Source: Panax quinquefolius (Eukaryota; Streptophyta; Magnoliopsida; Apiales; Araliaceae). Taken from it: a stretch of DNA of 64,000 nucleotides. The stretch is from positions 46,986,464-47,050,463 of the forward strand of contig CM035162.1 in NCBI GenBank assembly GCA_020205615.1. The letters run 5' to 3'. Position numbers and translations under genes: made by a program. Positions 12,028 through 22,799 of the stretch are shown here, piece by piece (the stretch's first letter is position 1; each line of letters opens with the position of its first letter). Under the pieces are notes generated by a model that was not told where the DNA came from, did not search any database, and saw only the letters and a program-made list of their open reading frames with translations.

Positions 12028-12387
12028 GTGCCAAAGACGTTGACTCGAGCTGTTGAAGATTATGATCATACTATTCAATACCATTGTGGGAAAACGAATG
12101 TGGTAGCTGACGTGTTGAGTAGAAGATCAGATGCGTTTACGAGTGCGATGTTGTTAACACAAAGACTCATTTCGTATAACTTAAAAGTGATGAAGATAGA
12201 GTTAAAGACTCTAGGGACCCAAGTGAAGATAACGAATATACGAGTAGAATCGACTTTAATCGATAAAGTTAATGCCGCTCAAGCTACACACACCCTTGAG
12301 GCGATAAATGTGAAGAAGACGCTCATTGTATGCGTTATTCTAGAAGCAAGAATCGACGAAGAGAAGAAATCTCAACCCTCGATTTAA
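12028..12387 (+). pseudogene. Gypsy-1 RNase H C-terminus and integrase N-terminal linker
   Basis: VEDYDHTIQYHCGKTNVVADVLSRRSDA is the end of the gypsy RNase H (the usual form has YHPGKANVVADALSR). It is followed by the linker VKITNIRVESTLIDKVNAAQ...[10 protein letters not shown] that leads to the integrase zinc finger in complete elements. Here the frame closes soon after ARIDEE. Upstream, a LKYFFT/QRRW-like stretch (about 11990-12045) joins directly to protease-RT linker sequence, so the RT is deleted. The same junctions occur in Gypsy-2 (21707-22040). Confidence 0.8.
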
Positions 12388-12716
12388 TTGGCCCATTTGA
12401 AATCCTCGATAGAGTAGGAACTGTGGCCTATAGACTCGTTTTACCGCCAAGTATATCGCGTGTTCATAACGTTTTTAACGTATCGATGTTACGTAAATAT
12501 GGGGATGACCCGAACCACATTATTAATTTAGAACCGGACGAGATAGCGGATGATTTAACATATGAGGAGATAAGTGTTAAAATCTTGGATAAAAAGGATT
12601 ATATTCGACACTCAAAGGTTATACCTCAATGGTTAGAATTTGAAGTGAAGTCAAGGTATCCTCACCTGTTCGGCATACCAGGTACGTACATAAATTTTGA
12701 GGGCGAAATTCCATAA
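12378..12716 (+). pseudogene. Gypsy-1 integrase C-terminus with shortened chromodomain-like tail
   Basis: [20 protein letters not shown]...[13 protein letters not shown] is the integrase C-terminal (GPY/F-type) module of chromoviruses. It continues through [15 protein letters not shown], normally the start of a chromodomain, and then jumps to [12 protein letters not shown], normally the end of it. The hydrophobic core in between (KVQW..H..EATWE in the family) is missing. Overlaps the previous remnant in a different frame. The end is close to the polypurine tract. Confidence 0.8.
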
Positions 12717-12727
12717 GGAGGGGAGAT
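12714..12727 (+). other. Polypurine tract of Gypsy-1
   Basis: AAGGAGGGGAGATT directly before the TGTGAGACACC start of the 3' LTR; the reverse complement is at 21367-21380 in Gypsy-2. Confidence 0.85.
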
Positions 12728-13739
12728 TGTGAGACACCAGATTTTATGAATAAATATTTAATTTTCTCGAAATAATTTTTTTAAATATTATGGTGTGGAT
12801 TTGAGATAATGTTATAGTTGTGGGTAATATTTATAAATTTTACAAATTACGCAAGTTGTTATATAATATTCAATTGGTCGGGGAATATTCTTTTTGTCGG
12901 GGAATATCCGTACGACGGTACAATCATTGGTGGACCCCACAATGGAAATATTGTCGGATTGAGAAAACGACAAAAATACTTTATGAAAATAACGGTGGAA
13001 GTTTTACTGTTAACTGTGTTGAAACACCCTTGTTAAAAAGTTGCGAATACGCTGGCGTGGTCGTGCATAGTAGCACACGGTATTGATTATTGATGCTTAC
13101 GTGAGAAGTCACTCAGTTATACTCAATTATTGCTACAGTAATTGCTGCATCATATCTTTCATATTATTGATTCAATTATTGTTACAGTATCATCTGCATA
13201 ATATGATATATTATTAAATCAATGATTGAGACGACAAAGTTATTCATATTATTATTTGCAATATTGACAATGTCTAGAAGTTCTGTCAAGGAGAGGTTTG
13301 GTCACCTAATTGCACGCCAATAAAGAGAAATCTTTATCGGAAAGCCCCCTCTTTCTTGGGAACGACCTGGTTGTTAAATATTGTGAGTTATAATATTAAT
13401 GTTGAATGTTATTAAAATTAAAGTTGTGTTCGGAGTTGAATTTGGAGACGCGGACGTGATATTTGAGTCCGGAACGATGAAATTAGTGAAAATTGTCTAT
13501 AAACACAAAATTTTCTGGGATTCACTATTTGGTCAAAAAGTCAACAATTGACTTTTTTGGGAAAAGTCAAACTTCAAAATTTCAAAATTTATATTGTTGA
13601 TAAAAATAGTTTCATTATGTTGGAATTGTTTGTGTTAGTGAAAATCGACATCTATTCCGATGATAATTGATGTCTGGGTTATATTGATAAATCGGGTAAT
13701 TTATCGGATAAATGAGCAATTAATTGCTACTAATTCACA

Positions 13740-14010
13740 TGCTTATATAACTATTTGTTCACATGTGTGTACTATTGAATCACATTCTTGTACTATTAGG
13801 GGAGTTGGTGCAAAATTGATAATACTTGCATGACTAAGTTAAAAATGGAGGTATAGATGGAGGTACTATACTGTAATTATTTTTATCACATGATTAGAAC
13901 TATTGAGTCACATGATTTACTATTGATTCACATTATTTACTATTAGTGGAGTTGGTGCAAGTTTGATAATACTTGCAGGACTAAATTAAAAATGAAGAAA
14001 AAGAGGAAGG
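13740..14010 (+). repeat. Duplicated U3 unit in Gypsy-1 3' LTR
   Basis: GAGTTGGTGCAA...TTGATAATACTTGCA..ACTAA occurs at about 13802 and again at about 13950 (spacing about 149 bp). Each copy is preceded by CACATG/TACTATT stretches. It lies just upstream of the TATA box, so it could be a promoter-proximal enhancer repeat; this role is inference. Confidence 0.65.
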
Positions 14011-14067
14011 TATTATACTGTAATATTTCGAGCCCCAAAACGTGCAATTATCGAAACTATATTTTCC

Positions 14068-14075
14068 TATAAATA
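14068..14075 (+). promoter_or_regulatory. TATA box of Gypsy-1 3' LTR
   Basis: TATAAATA in the context CCTATAAATAGAAGCTC; the same context occurs reversed at 20693-20700 in Gypsy-2 and, with a related sequence, at 47777-47784 in the solo LTR. Confidence 0.75.
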
Positions 14076-14274
14076 GAAGCTCATTCTTCCTTCATTTCTC
14101 ACCAATTCACAAAAGCTTTAGACCAATTATTATAGAGAGAAATTATAGAGAGAAAAAAGAAGAGGAGTCTGCTACCTCATTATTCCAGTATCCAATTTTT
14201 TTTTAAGGTAGGGAATATTATTTGTTGTACTCGTAAGGGGTACTCTTTCTTTCTTATTTATGAAGAGAACTTCT

Positions 14275-14590
14275 GTTATTCCATTCTTTATTATTCTGTT
14301 GAATAACTCAGATATCTGTGAGCTACCCTATACTTGGTGAAATTCTTCCATTATTCCATTCTTTATTATTATGTTGGAATAACTCAGTATATGCAAATCT
14401 TCGCATACATGGTGAAATTCTTCTAATATTCCATTCTTAATTATTCATTGGAATATCTTCTTGTCTGCATGCGTTTTACGCCGACCGGTTCCGTTATTTA
14501 TTATTCATTGGAATAACTCACTGCAAGTCCTATCGCATGCATGGTAATTTCTTTTGTTATTCCATTCTTTATTATACTCAGTTGGTTAAA
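14275..14590 (+). repeat. Serial hairpin array in R-U5 of Gypsy-1 3' LTR
   Basis: About four units of roughly 70 bp. Hairpin type A pairs (GT)TATTCC with GGAATA(AC) around an ATTCTTTATTATTC loop. Between them lie short type-B stems such as TATGC...GCATA and GCGT...ACGC. Equivalent arrays are at 148-470 (5' LTR) and, on the other strand, at 20020-20520 and 24700-25240. Confidence 0.75.
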
Positions 14591-14851
14591 ACTTTAACAT
14601 CTATACTCCATGAAATTAGTGGACTATCCTTGATATTTGCACTTCATCCAGTATCTTTTCATGTAAATATTCTTCTGAGCATTCTTGAATTTTACTCCAC
14701 AAAGCAGTATCATGTTGACAATTTGGACGTTATTGGTTCCTGGATAAATTAATTCTTGAACTTTTTTTATTGAATATTATGTCATTGTCATCATCCTCAT
14801 GTTTATATTATTTTGAAAGTCATCTGTGGCCTGTAGTTCATAGATGGATTT

Positions 14852-16743
14852 TGTTAGGTTTGTAATATTCATGTGCGCAATCAAATTGCATAAAAAGTGC
14901 GGAAGCGTGTAAAAATCAGAGTTTAAAAAAAAAATATTTACAAACCATATACCCGGATCACCCTTTATGCACAATTATTAATTAAACGAAGAATAAGAAA
15001 TTATGAAATCATACCCTTGTAGAAACGAGCTTCCTCAGGTACGAGTTCACCTCCTACTTCTCCGCGATCTCCTTAAATCCATCGGGTTTAGTTCCTTCCT
15101 TTGATCAACGTTAGCCACCCATGTGTTTGGCCTCTAGAGGTGATCCACCAAGGAAAAAGAATTTTTCAAGAAGAAGGTTTATTGGCTCAAACCCTAGTTT
15201 TTCCTATCTCTATAAAAAAGGGCGTACTCTCCAACAAATTGGAATTATGTCGTTGTTGTGAAAGTCAACAACCCCCACCACCCATAATAAGACTCCTCTT
15301 ATTTATAGATGTGGGCAACCCATCTTAACAATTAATGAATTGGGTTTTATTTAATTAATTAAATTCTTTTAATTAATTAAGCTCCCTAATCTTATTAGGG
15401 ATAATTAATTAAACTCCTTTAACTAATTTTCCTTCCTAATCCAATTAGGAATAAATGAGAGTACTTATATTAAATTAATTCCTAAACTCTTTTAGAAATT
15501 AAAATAATAATAATTGTAATAATATTAATAAGACTCCTCTTATTAATTTATATTTAATATTTCTAAAATATTAAATAATAAATATTAAGCTATTTAATTT
15601 ATTCTAACACCATAGATTAAATTAAATATACATAACATATTATTACGATTATGCCATTAACTTCTTAAATAATTATTCTTCCTTTTATGGTGTGACCCTT
15701 TAGGTTCTCCATATTAAACCTATTGTGAATAAATCAATTAGAAAATTCTAATCTTATTTAAATAAACAAATTAAACAATTAATTTATTTAAATAAATAAT
15801 ATTTATTCTACAATAGGGATAAGCCTCCCTAGCGATCAACGACTTTCCGGATAATATAGATTTCAACATTAATCATAAAAGAACCTTTGAGTAAATAGTT
15901 ACCGTGCACAATTCAATCCTTCCACCATACTGATGTCCCAATTAAATATAAGACATGGAATTATTGTCGAGTCTTATTTTATTTAATTATATGTATTTCG
16001 ATCCTTAAATGCACAACTCCAAATAATGCAAATTAGAAACTCCTTTTTAATTTCATTCTCTTTGCCAAGGACTCACGGGTTGTCATTTATTGAATCACAT
16101 AGGACATTTCTCTTCTTTTATTAGAAGTGGTAGATTCTTTATTGATCATACATTATCTCCATGTACAACTTATTATACCCAAGCATACCCTTTGATATAC
16201 CCTAAGGGTCTTAAGGAATAAGTCAAAGTATAACTCATCATACACAAGATACTATGATGATCTCAAGTCCAAGGATTACTTGTACTACTATCACTACAGG
16301 AATTCCTATTGACAGGCAAGTAAAACTCCATTAGGTATTCCTTAGCTAGCCACGTTCAGTGAACTTATTCTCTAATAAGCACCTACATACTTGCTTTAGT
16401 GTCTCCACACAAATGATCATGAGATCAATCATCCTCATCCAATGAGCAAGCAACGTATGTACCAATCTATCCGGATTCACTAATCCCCAATTTAGTAATC
16501 CAATGATTGGGAACTATTTTAGTTTTAAGCTTTCTAAGAATTTAGATCTCATTAGAATGATCATCATCATTATTCTAAAAGCATTGCTTAAAACTATGGG
16601 TTTATCACATATTATAAAATAGCATTATGTAGATAATTAAAAGCCTTTAATAAATTAATACTTTTTATTAATAAATGAATAAGATTGTTACAAAGTATAT
16701 GCTTTATCATCAAACATGATTGGCTTGTATGCATACTACTTTC
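14852..16743 (-). mobile_element. Copia-2: solo LTR of the Copia-1 family, reversed, inside Gypsy-1 3' LTR
   Basis: A single LTR of 1892 bp, reverse complement of the Copia-1 LTR (ends TGTTAGGTTTGTAAT ... ACTTTC on the + strand), with no internal region. The 5-bp target duplication gattt lies at 14847-14851 and 16744-16748. This is the expected product of LTR-LTR recombination after insertion. The ORFs at 14777-14974 and 15101-15328 lie within the LTR and are not genes. Confidence 0.92.
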
Positions 16744-16748
16744 GATTT

Positions 16749-17565
16749 TGGTATGATTATGAGAGTTATTATTCTTAATCAATCATAACCGTAATGTTAC
16801 AAATGATGTGGAAAAAGTCCTCATTGACCCGTAGTGCATTGATGGACAGTTTTTGGTATGATTATGGCTATGGATTCTCTTTGGCCGTAGTACAAAGATG
16901 AATTATTTTATGACATGATCAGGACCGTTGATGAAAACATGATTATCTTAAGCTGTGGTGCATGGATAATTCGTGGTCGTGATACTAAATAATATCCTTA
17001 GCCGTAGTGCAAGGGTGATTCGATGATGTGTATTATTTATTAAGATGAGTCCCAGCGATAAAAGTGATGAAAAACCTTTTTAAATCATAAAAGATAGTAG
17101 ATTTTATTCCCTACTTGACTCTTCTAATGTATTGCTTGTTCTGCTGCAGTTAAACTTGTTGTCTATTGTATTTTATAAGTTTAACACTGTTGAAGGCTAA
17201 CGATAATTTATTCTGCATTATCTTAGTCATAATATTTCTTACTGAGCTAGTTGAGCTCACCCTTTCTTTCACTGTTCTCTTCAGAAAATGAGAACGTAGC
17301 TGGGACTAGTCGGGGAACAGAGTGATGGTCCTAGATAGATCATTACTAGTCCTCACTATTCTATGAAATAGTGTGACAATAAATGTAATGAGGACTCCTT
17401 TTGAGTGTGGATACTCTCTAGTAGACAATATTTGTATTCAAACTCACAGTTTATGTTTTGTCGTATTTCACACGACTGTTGTATTATTAAGTTGTATTTG
17501 GAATTTTGTACCATGTATCTGGCGACCCAAGATGGGTGATGTATTCCTGTTTTGGGGGCATCACA
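16749..17565 (+). repeat. Gypsy-1 3' LTR, right piece
   Basis: Restores the LTR after the solo copia insert. Carries GGCCGTAGTACA-type hairpin motifs (16800-17030) and ends GGGGCATCACA at 17565. Flanked directly by a C-rich tract rather than by unique DNA. Confidence 0.9.
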
Positions 17566-17640
17566 CCCTACCAACCCTACCCACCCTACCCCTACCCCAC
17601 CCCACCCTACCCCACCCCCACCCCACACCCACCCATAACC
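17566..17640 (-). repeat. C-rich, telomere-like degenerate tract (G-rich on minus strand)
   Basis: CCCTACC/CCACCC units run for about 75 bp and start at the very first base after the Gypsy-1 LTR end. The minus strand has many G3-G5 runs compatible with G-quadruplex formation. The ORFs reading through it are low-complexity artefacts. Confidence 0.75.
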
Positions 17641-17873
17641 ATATTAATTTTATAGTATATATCTATATCTATAGTATATATTAATTTTAATTTTTAAAAA
17701 TTTTGTTTAAAAGTCAAAACATCTTAAAATGGTTAATATGGTTTTTAACCATAACCATATGGTTCCAACCCACATTATCCATATTAAAAATGGTTAATAT
17801 GGTTTTAGTTCTTAAATGGTTGGTTAACCATATTTTGAAAACCAAAACCAACCCATAACCATATTTTGCCAGG
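17641..17873 (-). mobile_element. Possible hAT-like non-autonomous element (AACCATAT-rich repeat)
   Basis: Repeats of GGTTAATATGG and its complement AACCATAT fill the segment. Its right edge reads, on the minus strand, AGACCTGGCAAAATATGG, resembling the (T)AGGGCTGGCAAA ends of plant hAT MITEs. It cuts the CACTA transposase right after the conserved RHNLDV motif. The left end is not clear and may include the C-rich tract. Confidence 0.4.
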
Positions 17874-18932
17874 TCTACATCTAAATTATGCCTTAACTTC
17901 AACTTACTCCAGTAAGGCAAATAAAAAAATGTTAAATTTAGTCCAATTTAATTCCTCAGGCTTGCGCTTTCTCTTTCTATTACCATGTTTCCCTGGTGTC
18001 AAATCTTCTAGTATCCCCAACTGCATTAACACATCCTCCCCAATTAATTCTCTAGGTGCCTAGCTATCTTCTCTTTTACCATTGAACTTTCTGCTTCTTC
18101 TCCAAGCATGATCTTTTGGTAAATAGCGACGGTGTCCTATGTAACACGCCTTGTTTCGCAACCCCTGAGAACATATTTGGTCATTACAAACTGGACAAGC
18201 CATGTACCCTTTAGTACTCTATCTAGACAAATCACCATATGCAGGAAAATCATTTATTGCCCATAAAACAGCAGCATGCATTTGAATTTTTTTTTTATAA
18301 GAAACATTAAAGGTTTCTATCCCTTTAACCCACAATTTTTTTAACTCTTCAATTAACGGTTGTAATTAGACATCAATGTCCTTTCCAGGTGATTTCTTCC
18401 CTGGAATTCGTAAAGATAACATAAAGAATGGTTATTTCATGCAATCCCAAGGGGGAAGATTTAATGGAGCTACAATTACAGGCCACATGCTATAATTAGT
18501 GCTTAAGTTTCTAAATGGATTAAAACCATCTGCAGCTAGAGCTAGTCTAACATTTCTAGGATCATTTGCAAACCAAGGAAACTTACTATCAAAGTCTTTC
18601 CAAGCTATTGAATCAGTCGGATGTCTCACATAATCATCATTAATTCGTTTTTCATTATGCCACACCATCTTTTTAGATGTTTTTTGGGACATGAAAAAGC
18701 GTTGAAGCCTAGGTATCAGTGGAAAATACCTTAAAATCTTTTGTGGTATCTTCTTCCCTATACCATCATTAACTTTCCATCGAGAAGTTCCATAAGTAGG
18801 GCAAGTTTCCACGTTTCCATTCTCCTTCCAGAATAAAATACAGTTATACTTACAAGCATGGATACATTCATATCGCAATCCCAAATCTCACAACAATTTT
18901 TTAGCTTCGTAGTAAGAACATGGAAGTGTCTC
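17874..18932 (-). pseudogene. CACTA (En/Spm) TNP2-type transposase, C-terminal part
   Basis: Read on the minus strand from 18932 down, the order is that of TNP2/transposase_21 proteins: LPCSYYEAKKLL, then stop, LGLRYECIHACKYNCILFWKE, a Cys-containing block before SRWK, IPQKILRYFPLIPRLQRFFM, ADGFNPF, PLNLPPWDCMK, the IPGKKSPGKDIDV block, WAINDFPAYG and CPVCN, ending at LKLRHNLDV near 17875. The 453-nt ORF at 18432-18884 is the longest open piece; stops (for example TGA after AKKLL) and frameshifts break the rest. It continues upstream at 26203-26796 beyond the Gypsy-2 insert. The family excises and reinserts CACTA elements; this copy is dead. Confidence 0.88.
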
Positions 18933-19479
18933 TGTGACGCCCCCAAAATTAGGTATACATCACCCATCTTGAGTCGCCAGATACATGGTACAAAATTCAA
19001 ATACAACTTAATAATACAACTGTCGTGTACAATACGACAAAACATAAACTGTGAGTTTGAATACAAATATTGTCAACTAGATAGTATACAAACTCAAAAG
19101 GAGTCCTCATTACAATTATTATCACACTATTTCACATAATAGTGAGGACTACTAATGCACCATCTAGGACCATCACTCCGTTCCTCGACTCGTCCCAAAT
19201 ATATATTCTCATTTCCTGAAGAGAACGGTGAAAGAAAGGGTGAGCTCAACTAGCCCAAAGAAGAAATATTATGACTAAGATAATGCGAATAAATTATCAT
19301 TAGCCTTAAACAATGTTAAACTGATACAATATAACAAACATCAAGTTTAATCTGCAAATGAAACAAGCAATCCATTAAAAGAGTCAAGTAGAGAATAAAA
19401 TCTACTATCTTTTATGATTTAAAAGGTTTTTCATCACTTTTATCGCTGGGACTCAGCTTAATAAATAATCCACATCATC

Positions 19480-19780
19480 GAATCACCCCTGCACTACGGC
19501 CAAGGATATTCTTTAGTATCACGACCACGAATTATCCATGCACTACAGCTAAAGATAATCATGTTTTCATCAACGGTCCTGATCATGCAATAAAATAATT
19601 CATCTTTGCACTACGGCCAAAGAGAATCCATAGCCATAATCATACCAAAAACTGTCCATCAATGCACTACGGGCCAATGAGGACTTTTTCCACATCATTT
19701 GTAACATTACGGTTATGATTACAATCAATAATCCTCGGTCATAATCATACCAAGTTCATCTATGCACTACAGGCCACAGA
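19480..19780 (-). repeat. CACTAC-loop hairpin motifs in Gypsy-2 3' LTR
   Basis: Five copies of (T)GCACTAC(g/a)G(g)CC spaced about 60-70 bp apart. In several the flanks pair, for example TCTTTG with CAAAGA. The same motif occurs at 24140-24460, 9985-10260, 16800-17030 and 46787-47140. Confidence 0.7.
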
Positions 19781-20019
19781 TGACTTTCAAAAAAATATAA
19801 ACATGAGGATGATGACAATGATATAAGAATTCAATGAAACAAATTCAAGAATTAATTTATTCAGGAACTAATAACGTCCAAATTGTCAACATGATACTGC
19901 TTTGTAGAGTAAAATTCAAGAATGCTCAGAAGAATATTTCCATGAAAAGATACTTGATGAAGCGCAAATATCAAAGATATTCCACTAATTTTATAGAGTA
20001 TAGAAGTTAAGACTTTAAC

Positions 20020-20520
20020 CAACTGAGTATAATAAAGAATGGAATAACAAAAGAAATCACCATGCATGCGGTACTTCGCATAGACAGATTATTCCAACAG
20101 AATAATAAATAACGGAACCAGGTCAGGCGTAATACGAACCGACAGGATATTCCAATAGAATAATAAAGAATGGAATAACAACAGAAATCACCATGCATAC
20201 GGTACTTTGCATAGACAGGTTATTCCAACAGATTAATAAGTAACGAAACCAGTCCCACAGTAAAATGGATGAGACGGGATATTCCAATGTAATAATAAAG
20301 ATTTTAACCGGTCCGTACAGAAAGCATGCACAAGATATTCCAAAGAATAATAAAGAATGGAATAACAATAGAATTTCACCATGTATGCGGTACTTCGCAT
20401 AGACAGGTTATTCCTGCAGAATAATAAATAATGGAATAACAGAAGAATTTCACCAAGCATAGGGTATCCCGCGTATACAGGTTATTCCAATAGAATAATA
20501 AAGAATGGAATAACAGGAGT
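20020..20520 (-). repeat. Serial hairpin array in Gypsy-2 3' LTR
   Basis: Six to seven units of about 70 bp with GTTATTCC...GGAATAAC arms. Alternating with them is a second hairpin pairing ATGCG with CGCAT around AAGTAC. It begins about 180 nt downstream of the TATA box on the minus strand and so would be in the transcript leader. Confidence 0.75.
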
Positions 20521-20692
20521 TCTCTTCATGAATAAGAAAGAAAGAATACCCCTTACGAGTACAACAAATAATATCCCCTACCTTAAGAAAAAGAGTACTG
20601 GATATATGAGTAGTGAAGTAGCAGGATACTTTTCTTCTTTCTTTCTCTAGAGTTTCAGTGAATTCGTAAGAAATAATGAAGGAATGAGCTTC

Positions 20693-20700
20693 TATTTATA
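20693..20700 (-). promoter_or_regulatory. TATA box of Gypsy-2 3' LTR
   Basis: TATTTATA on the + strand (TATAAATA on the minus strand), preceded by the same AGAAGCTCATTCCTTC context as in Gypsy-1. The 5' LTR counterpart near 25426 is altered to TATTAATA. Confidence 0.7.
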
Positions 20701-21366
20701 GAAAAATGGACTGCATAGTAACTAACTCATGAACGGTTCAGATTGATTTACTTTAATCTGACGGTCCATATTTAAAGCAAAATCTTTTAAATAAAAATAT
20801 AATATATTCTATTTATAATCTAATAAAACGAATAACTTTATAAAAGATTTTACTATGCAAAATACTATGCTGGCACTATGCAAATACTATGCATAGTAAA
20901 ATATAATATATTCTATTTATAGAATAACTTTATAAAAGTATTTTGTTTTATTACATTAATAATACCAATAAAACAAAACTGAGTGACTTATCACGTAAGC
21001 ATCAATAATCAATATCGTGTGCTACTATACTGCAACCACGCCAGACATCGCATACTTTTACTACTGAGTAGTTCAACAAAGATAATGATAAAACTTCCGA
21101 CGTTATTTTCATAAAATATTTGTGTGGTTTTCTCATTCCGACAATAATTCCGTTGCGGGGTCCACCAATGATTGTGCCGTTGCATGAATATTCCTTGATA
21201 AAACAAATATTCCCCGACCAATCGAATATAATATGACAACTTGCATACTTTGCAAAATTTATAAATACTACCCACAACTATAACATTATATCAAATCCAC
21301 ACCATAATATTCAAAAAAATATTTCGAGAAAAATAAATCTTTATTCATAAAATCTGGGGTCTCACA

Positions 21367-21380
21367 ATCTCCCCTCCTTA
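21367..21380 (-). other. Polypurine tract of Gypsy-2
   Basis: Minus strand TAAGGAGGGGAGAT, next to the LTR start TGTGAGACCCC; identical in core to that of Gypsy-1. Confidence 0.85.
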
Positions 21381-21725
21381 TGAAATTTCGCCCTCGAAAT
21401 TTATGTACGTACCTGGTATGCCGAACAGGTGAGGATACCTTGACTTTACCTCAAATTCTAACTCTTGAGGTATAACCTTTGAGCATCGAATATGATCCTT
21501 CTTATCCAAGATGTTAACACGTATCTTCTCATACGTTAAATCTTCTGCTATCTCGTTCGGTTCTAAATTAATAATGTGGTTCGGGTCGTCCATATATTTA
21601 CATAACATTGATACGTTAAAAACGTTATGAACACGCGACATACTTGACGGTAAAATGAGTCTATAAGCCACAGTTCCTACTTGATCGAGGATTTAAAATG
21701 GGTCAATTAAATCGAGGGTTGAGAT
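21378..21725 (-). pseudogene. Gypsy-2 integrase C-terminus with shortened chromodomain-like tail
   Basis: The ORF from 21671 reads [21 protein letters not shown] and continues through NILDKKDHIRCSKVIP directly to [16 protein letters not shown]. This is the integrase GPY/F-type module joined to the two ends of a chromodomain-like tail without its centre, exactly as in Gypsy-1. Upstream of the ORF the [10 protein letters not shown] block is broken by a TAA in place of a sense codon. Confidence 0.8.
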
Positions 21726-22040
21726 TTCCTCTCTTCATCGATTCTTGCTTCTAGAATAACGCCCTCTTGAACCTTCTTCTTCACATTCATCAGCTCTGAG
21801 TATGTAGCTTGAGCGGCTTTAACTTTATCGATTAAAGTCGATTCTAATCGTATATTTGTTATCTTCACGTGGGTTCGTATATTCTTACTTGTAGAATCAA
21901 GATACGATCTTCTACTCAACGTGTCGTCACTACCACGCTCGCTTTTTCCACAATGGTATGGTACGATCGTAATCTTCAACAAATTTCGAGTCAACGTCTT
22001 TGGCGCATGTTACGTTCGTTTTAAGTAAAGAAATATTTGA
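21707..22040 (-). pseudogene. Gypsy-2 RNase H end and integrase linker
   Basis: The ORF at 21707-21994 carries YHCGKSERGSDDTLSRRS (a damaged NVVADALSRRS) and VKITNIRLESTLIDKVKAAQ...[10 protein letters not shown]. It ends at the same deletion junction as Gypsy-1 (ARIDEE followed by KSQPSI and stop). Upstream bases near 22010-22040 carry the same protease-linker to RNase H junction. RT and integrase core are absent. Confidence 0.78.
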
Positions 22041-22289
22041 GGGTTTAAGAAATGGGTTTTGTACTGGGGTCAATACAAAATTCAATTTCACGCTCTAGGG
22101 TAGGCTAAGAAGTCTTCAAGAATATGTCAGAAATTTATTAACAATAGAAATATCATTCAAAACTGTGACTCTCATCCAAGACTTGAATAACACGTCACAT
22201 TGATACCTATCAACTTGCCACCATTATTCACAACGTCCCCTACAGAAAGTTCGGCTTCAGTGCATTCCACACAAGGATGTCAGCAGTGA

Positions 22290-22730
22290 AAGGCTCAGGG
22301 CTCTTTACTTATGTCTTGATATGACAGTGATTAACTCTAGTGGTTTGGTTACTTGAAAAGTTAGGAATATGAAATCTAACAACCTTACGAAAAGCATGAT
22401 GAGTAGTTAACCAATCGATTCCAAAAATCACATCCATGCAAATATTTTCAAAGAGATAAGATCGACAGGTAATGTGAAAGTGTTGATTTGAATCAAACAA
22501 GATTTATAAATAGTAGAGGTAACGAAGGTTTCTCCCAACAGAGTTTGAACAGATAAATCAAAGTCTAATTTCTCCGGAGTCAAATTTAAACATTGAACAC
22601 AACTAGATGAAATAAAAGAGTGGTAGAACTGGTATCGAATAAAGTATAGACTTCGCAAGAGTTTATAATTAACTTACCCGTAATAACTTCGTTCGGGTTT
22701 CTCGATAAACACTCTCACTTAAACTATTGG
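22290..22730 (-). pseudogene. Gypsy-2 aspartic protease remnant
   Basis: Two frames cover the retropepsin: INSCEVYTLFDTSST near 22620-22660, with the catalytic DTG altered to DTS, then CLNLTPEKLDFDLSVQTLLGETF, then FGIDWLTTHHAFRKVVRFHIPNF (the GMDWL block) in the ORF at 22309-22500. A frameshift separates the active site from the C-terminal half. Non-functional. Confidence 0.75.
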
Positions 22731-22799
22731 ATTTGACTTTGCTATAGGGTACATTCCACCCTTAAGTACTTCTTCACATTCCTGATCCATGATTTAAAT

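Larger units (their letters stand above)
12728..14851 (+). repeat. Gypsy-1 3' LTR, left piece (U3, R, start of U5)
   Basis: Begins TGTGAGACACC. Holds a U3 with a duplicated enhancer-like unit (13740-14010), a TATA box at 14068, and downstream a hairpin array (14275-14590). Broken after 14851 by a reversed copia solo LTR; the flanking gattt (14847-14851) is duplicated at 16744-16748. The small ORFs at 12818-13086 and 14537-14752 have no support as genes. Confidence 0.9.
1..17565 (+). mobile_element. Gypsy-1: nested, internally deleted Ty3/gypsy (chromovirus-type) LTR retrotransposon; left edge outside window
   Basis: Order on the + strand: 5' LTR (partial, 1-722 plus 9977-10802), primer site, gag remnant, aspartic protease, RNase H end, integrase C-terminus, polypurine tract, 3' LTR (12728-14851 plus 16749-17565). 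The LTR opens TGTGA and closes TCACA, giving short terminal inverted repeats. After removing the copia inserts the 3' LTR is about 2.94 kb, while the internal region is only about 1.9 kb. RT and the integrase core are absent, so this copy could not move by itself. The lineage call rests on the integrase C-terminal/chromodomain-like tail and on the RT-bearing relative at 53.5 kb. The left target duplication is outside the window. Confidence 0.88.
18933..21366 (-). repeat. Gypsy-2 3' LTR
   Basis: 2434 bp, TGTGACGCCC ... GGTCTCACA on the + strand. Contains CACTAC hairpin motifs (19480-19780), the type A/B hairpin array (20020-20520) and a TATA box. The ORFs at 18758-19139 and 19861-20460 and the pair at 21002-21277 are frames through LTR repeats. 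Confidence 0.92.

Noticed and set aside
12728..12780. Rho-independent terminator or bacterial features
   Set aside because: The window is plant nuclear DNA; such signals are not expected and none is supported.
17356..17684. Frames on both strands, including a Gly/Trp-rich one
   Set aside because: They cover the LTR end and the C-rich tract; no conserved domain.
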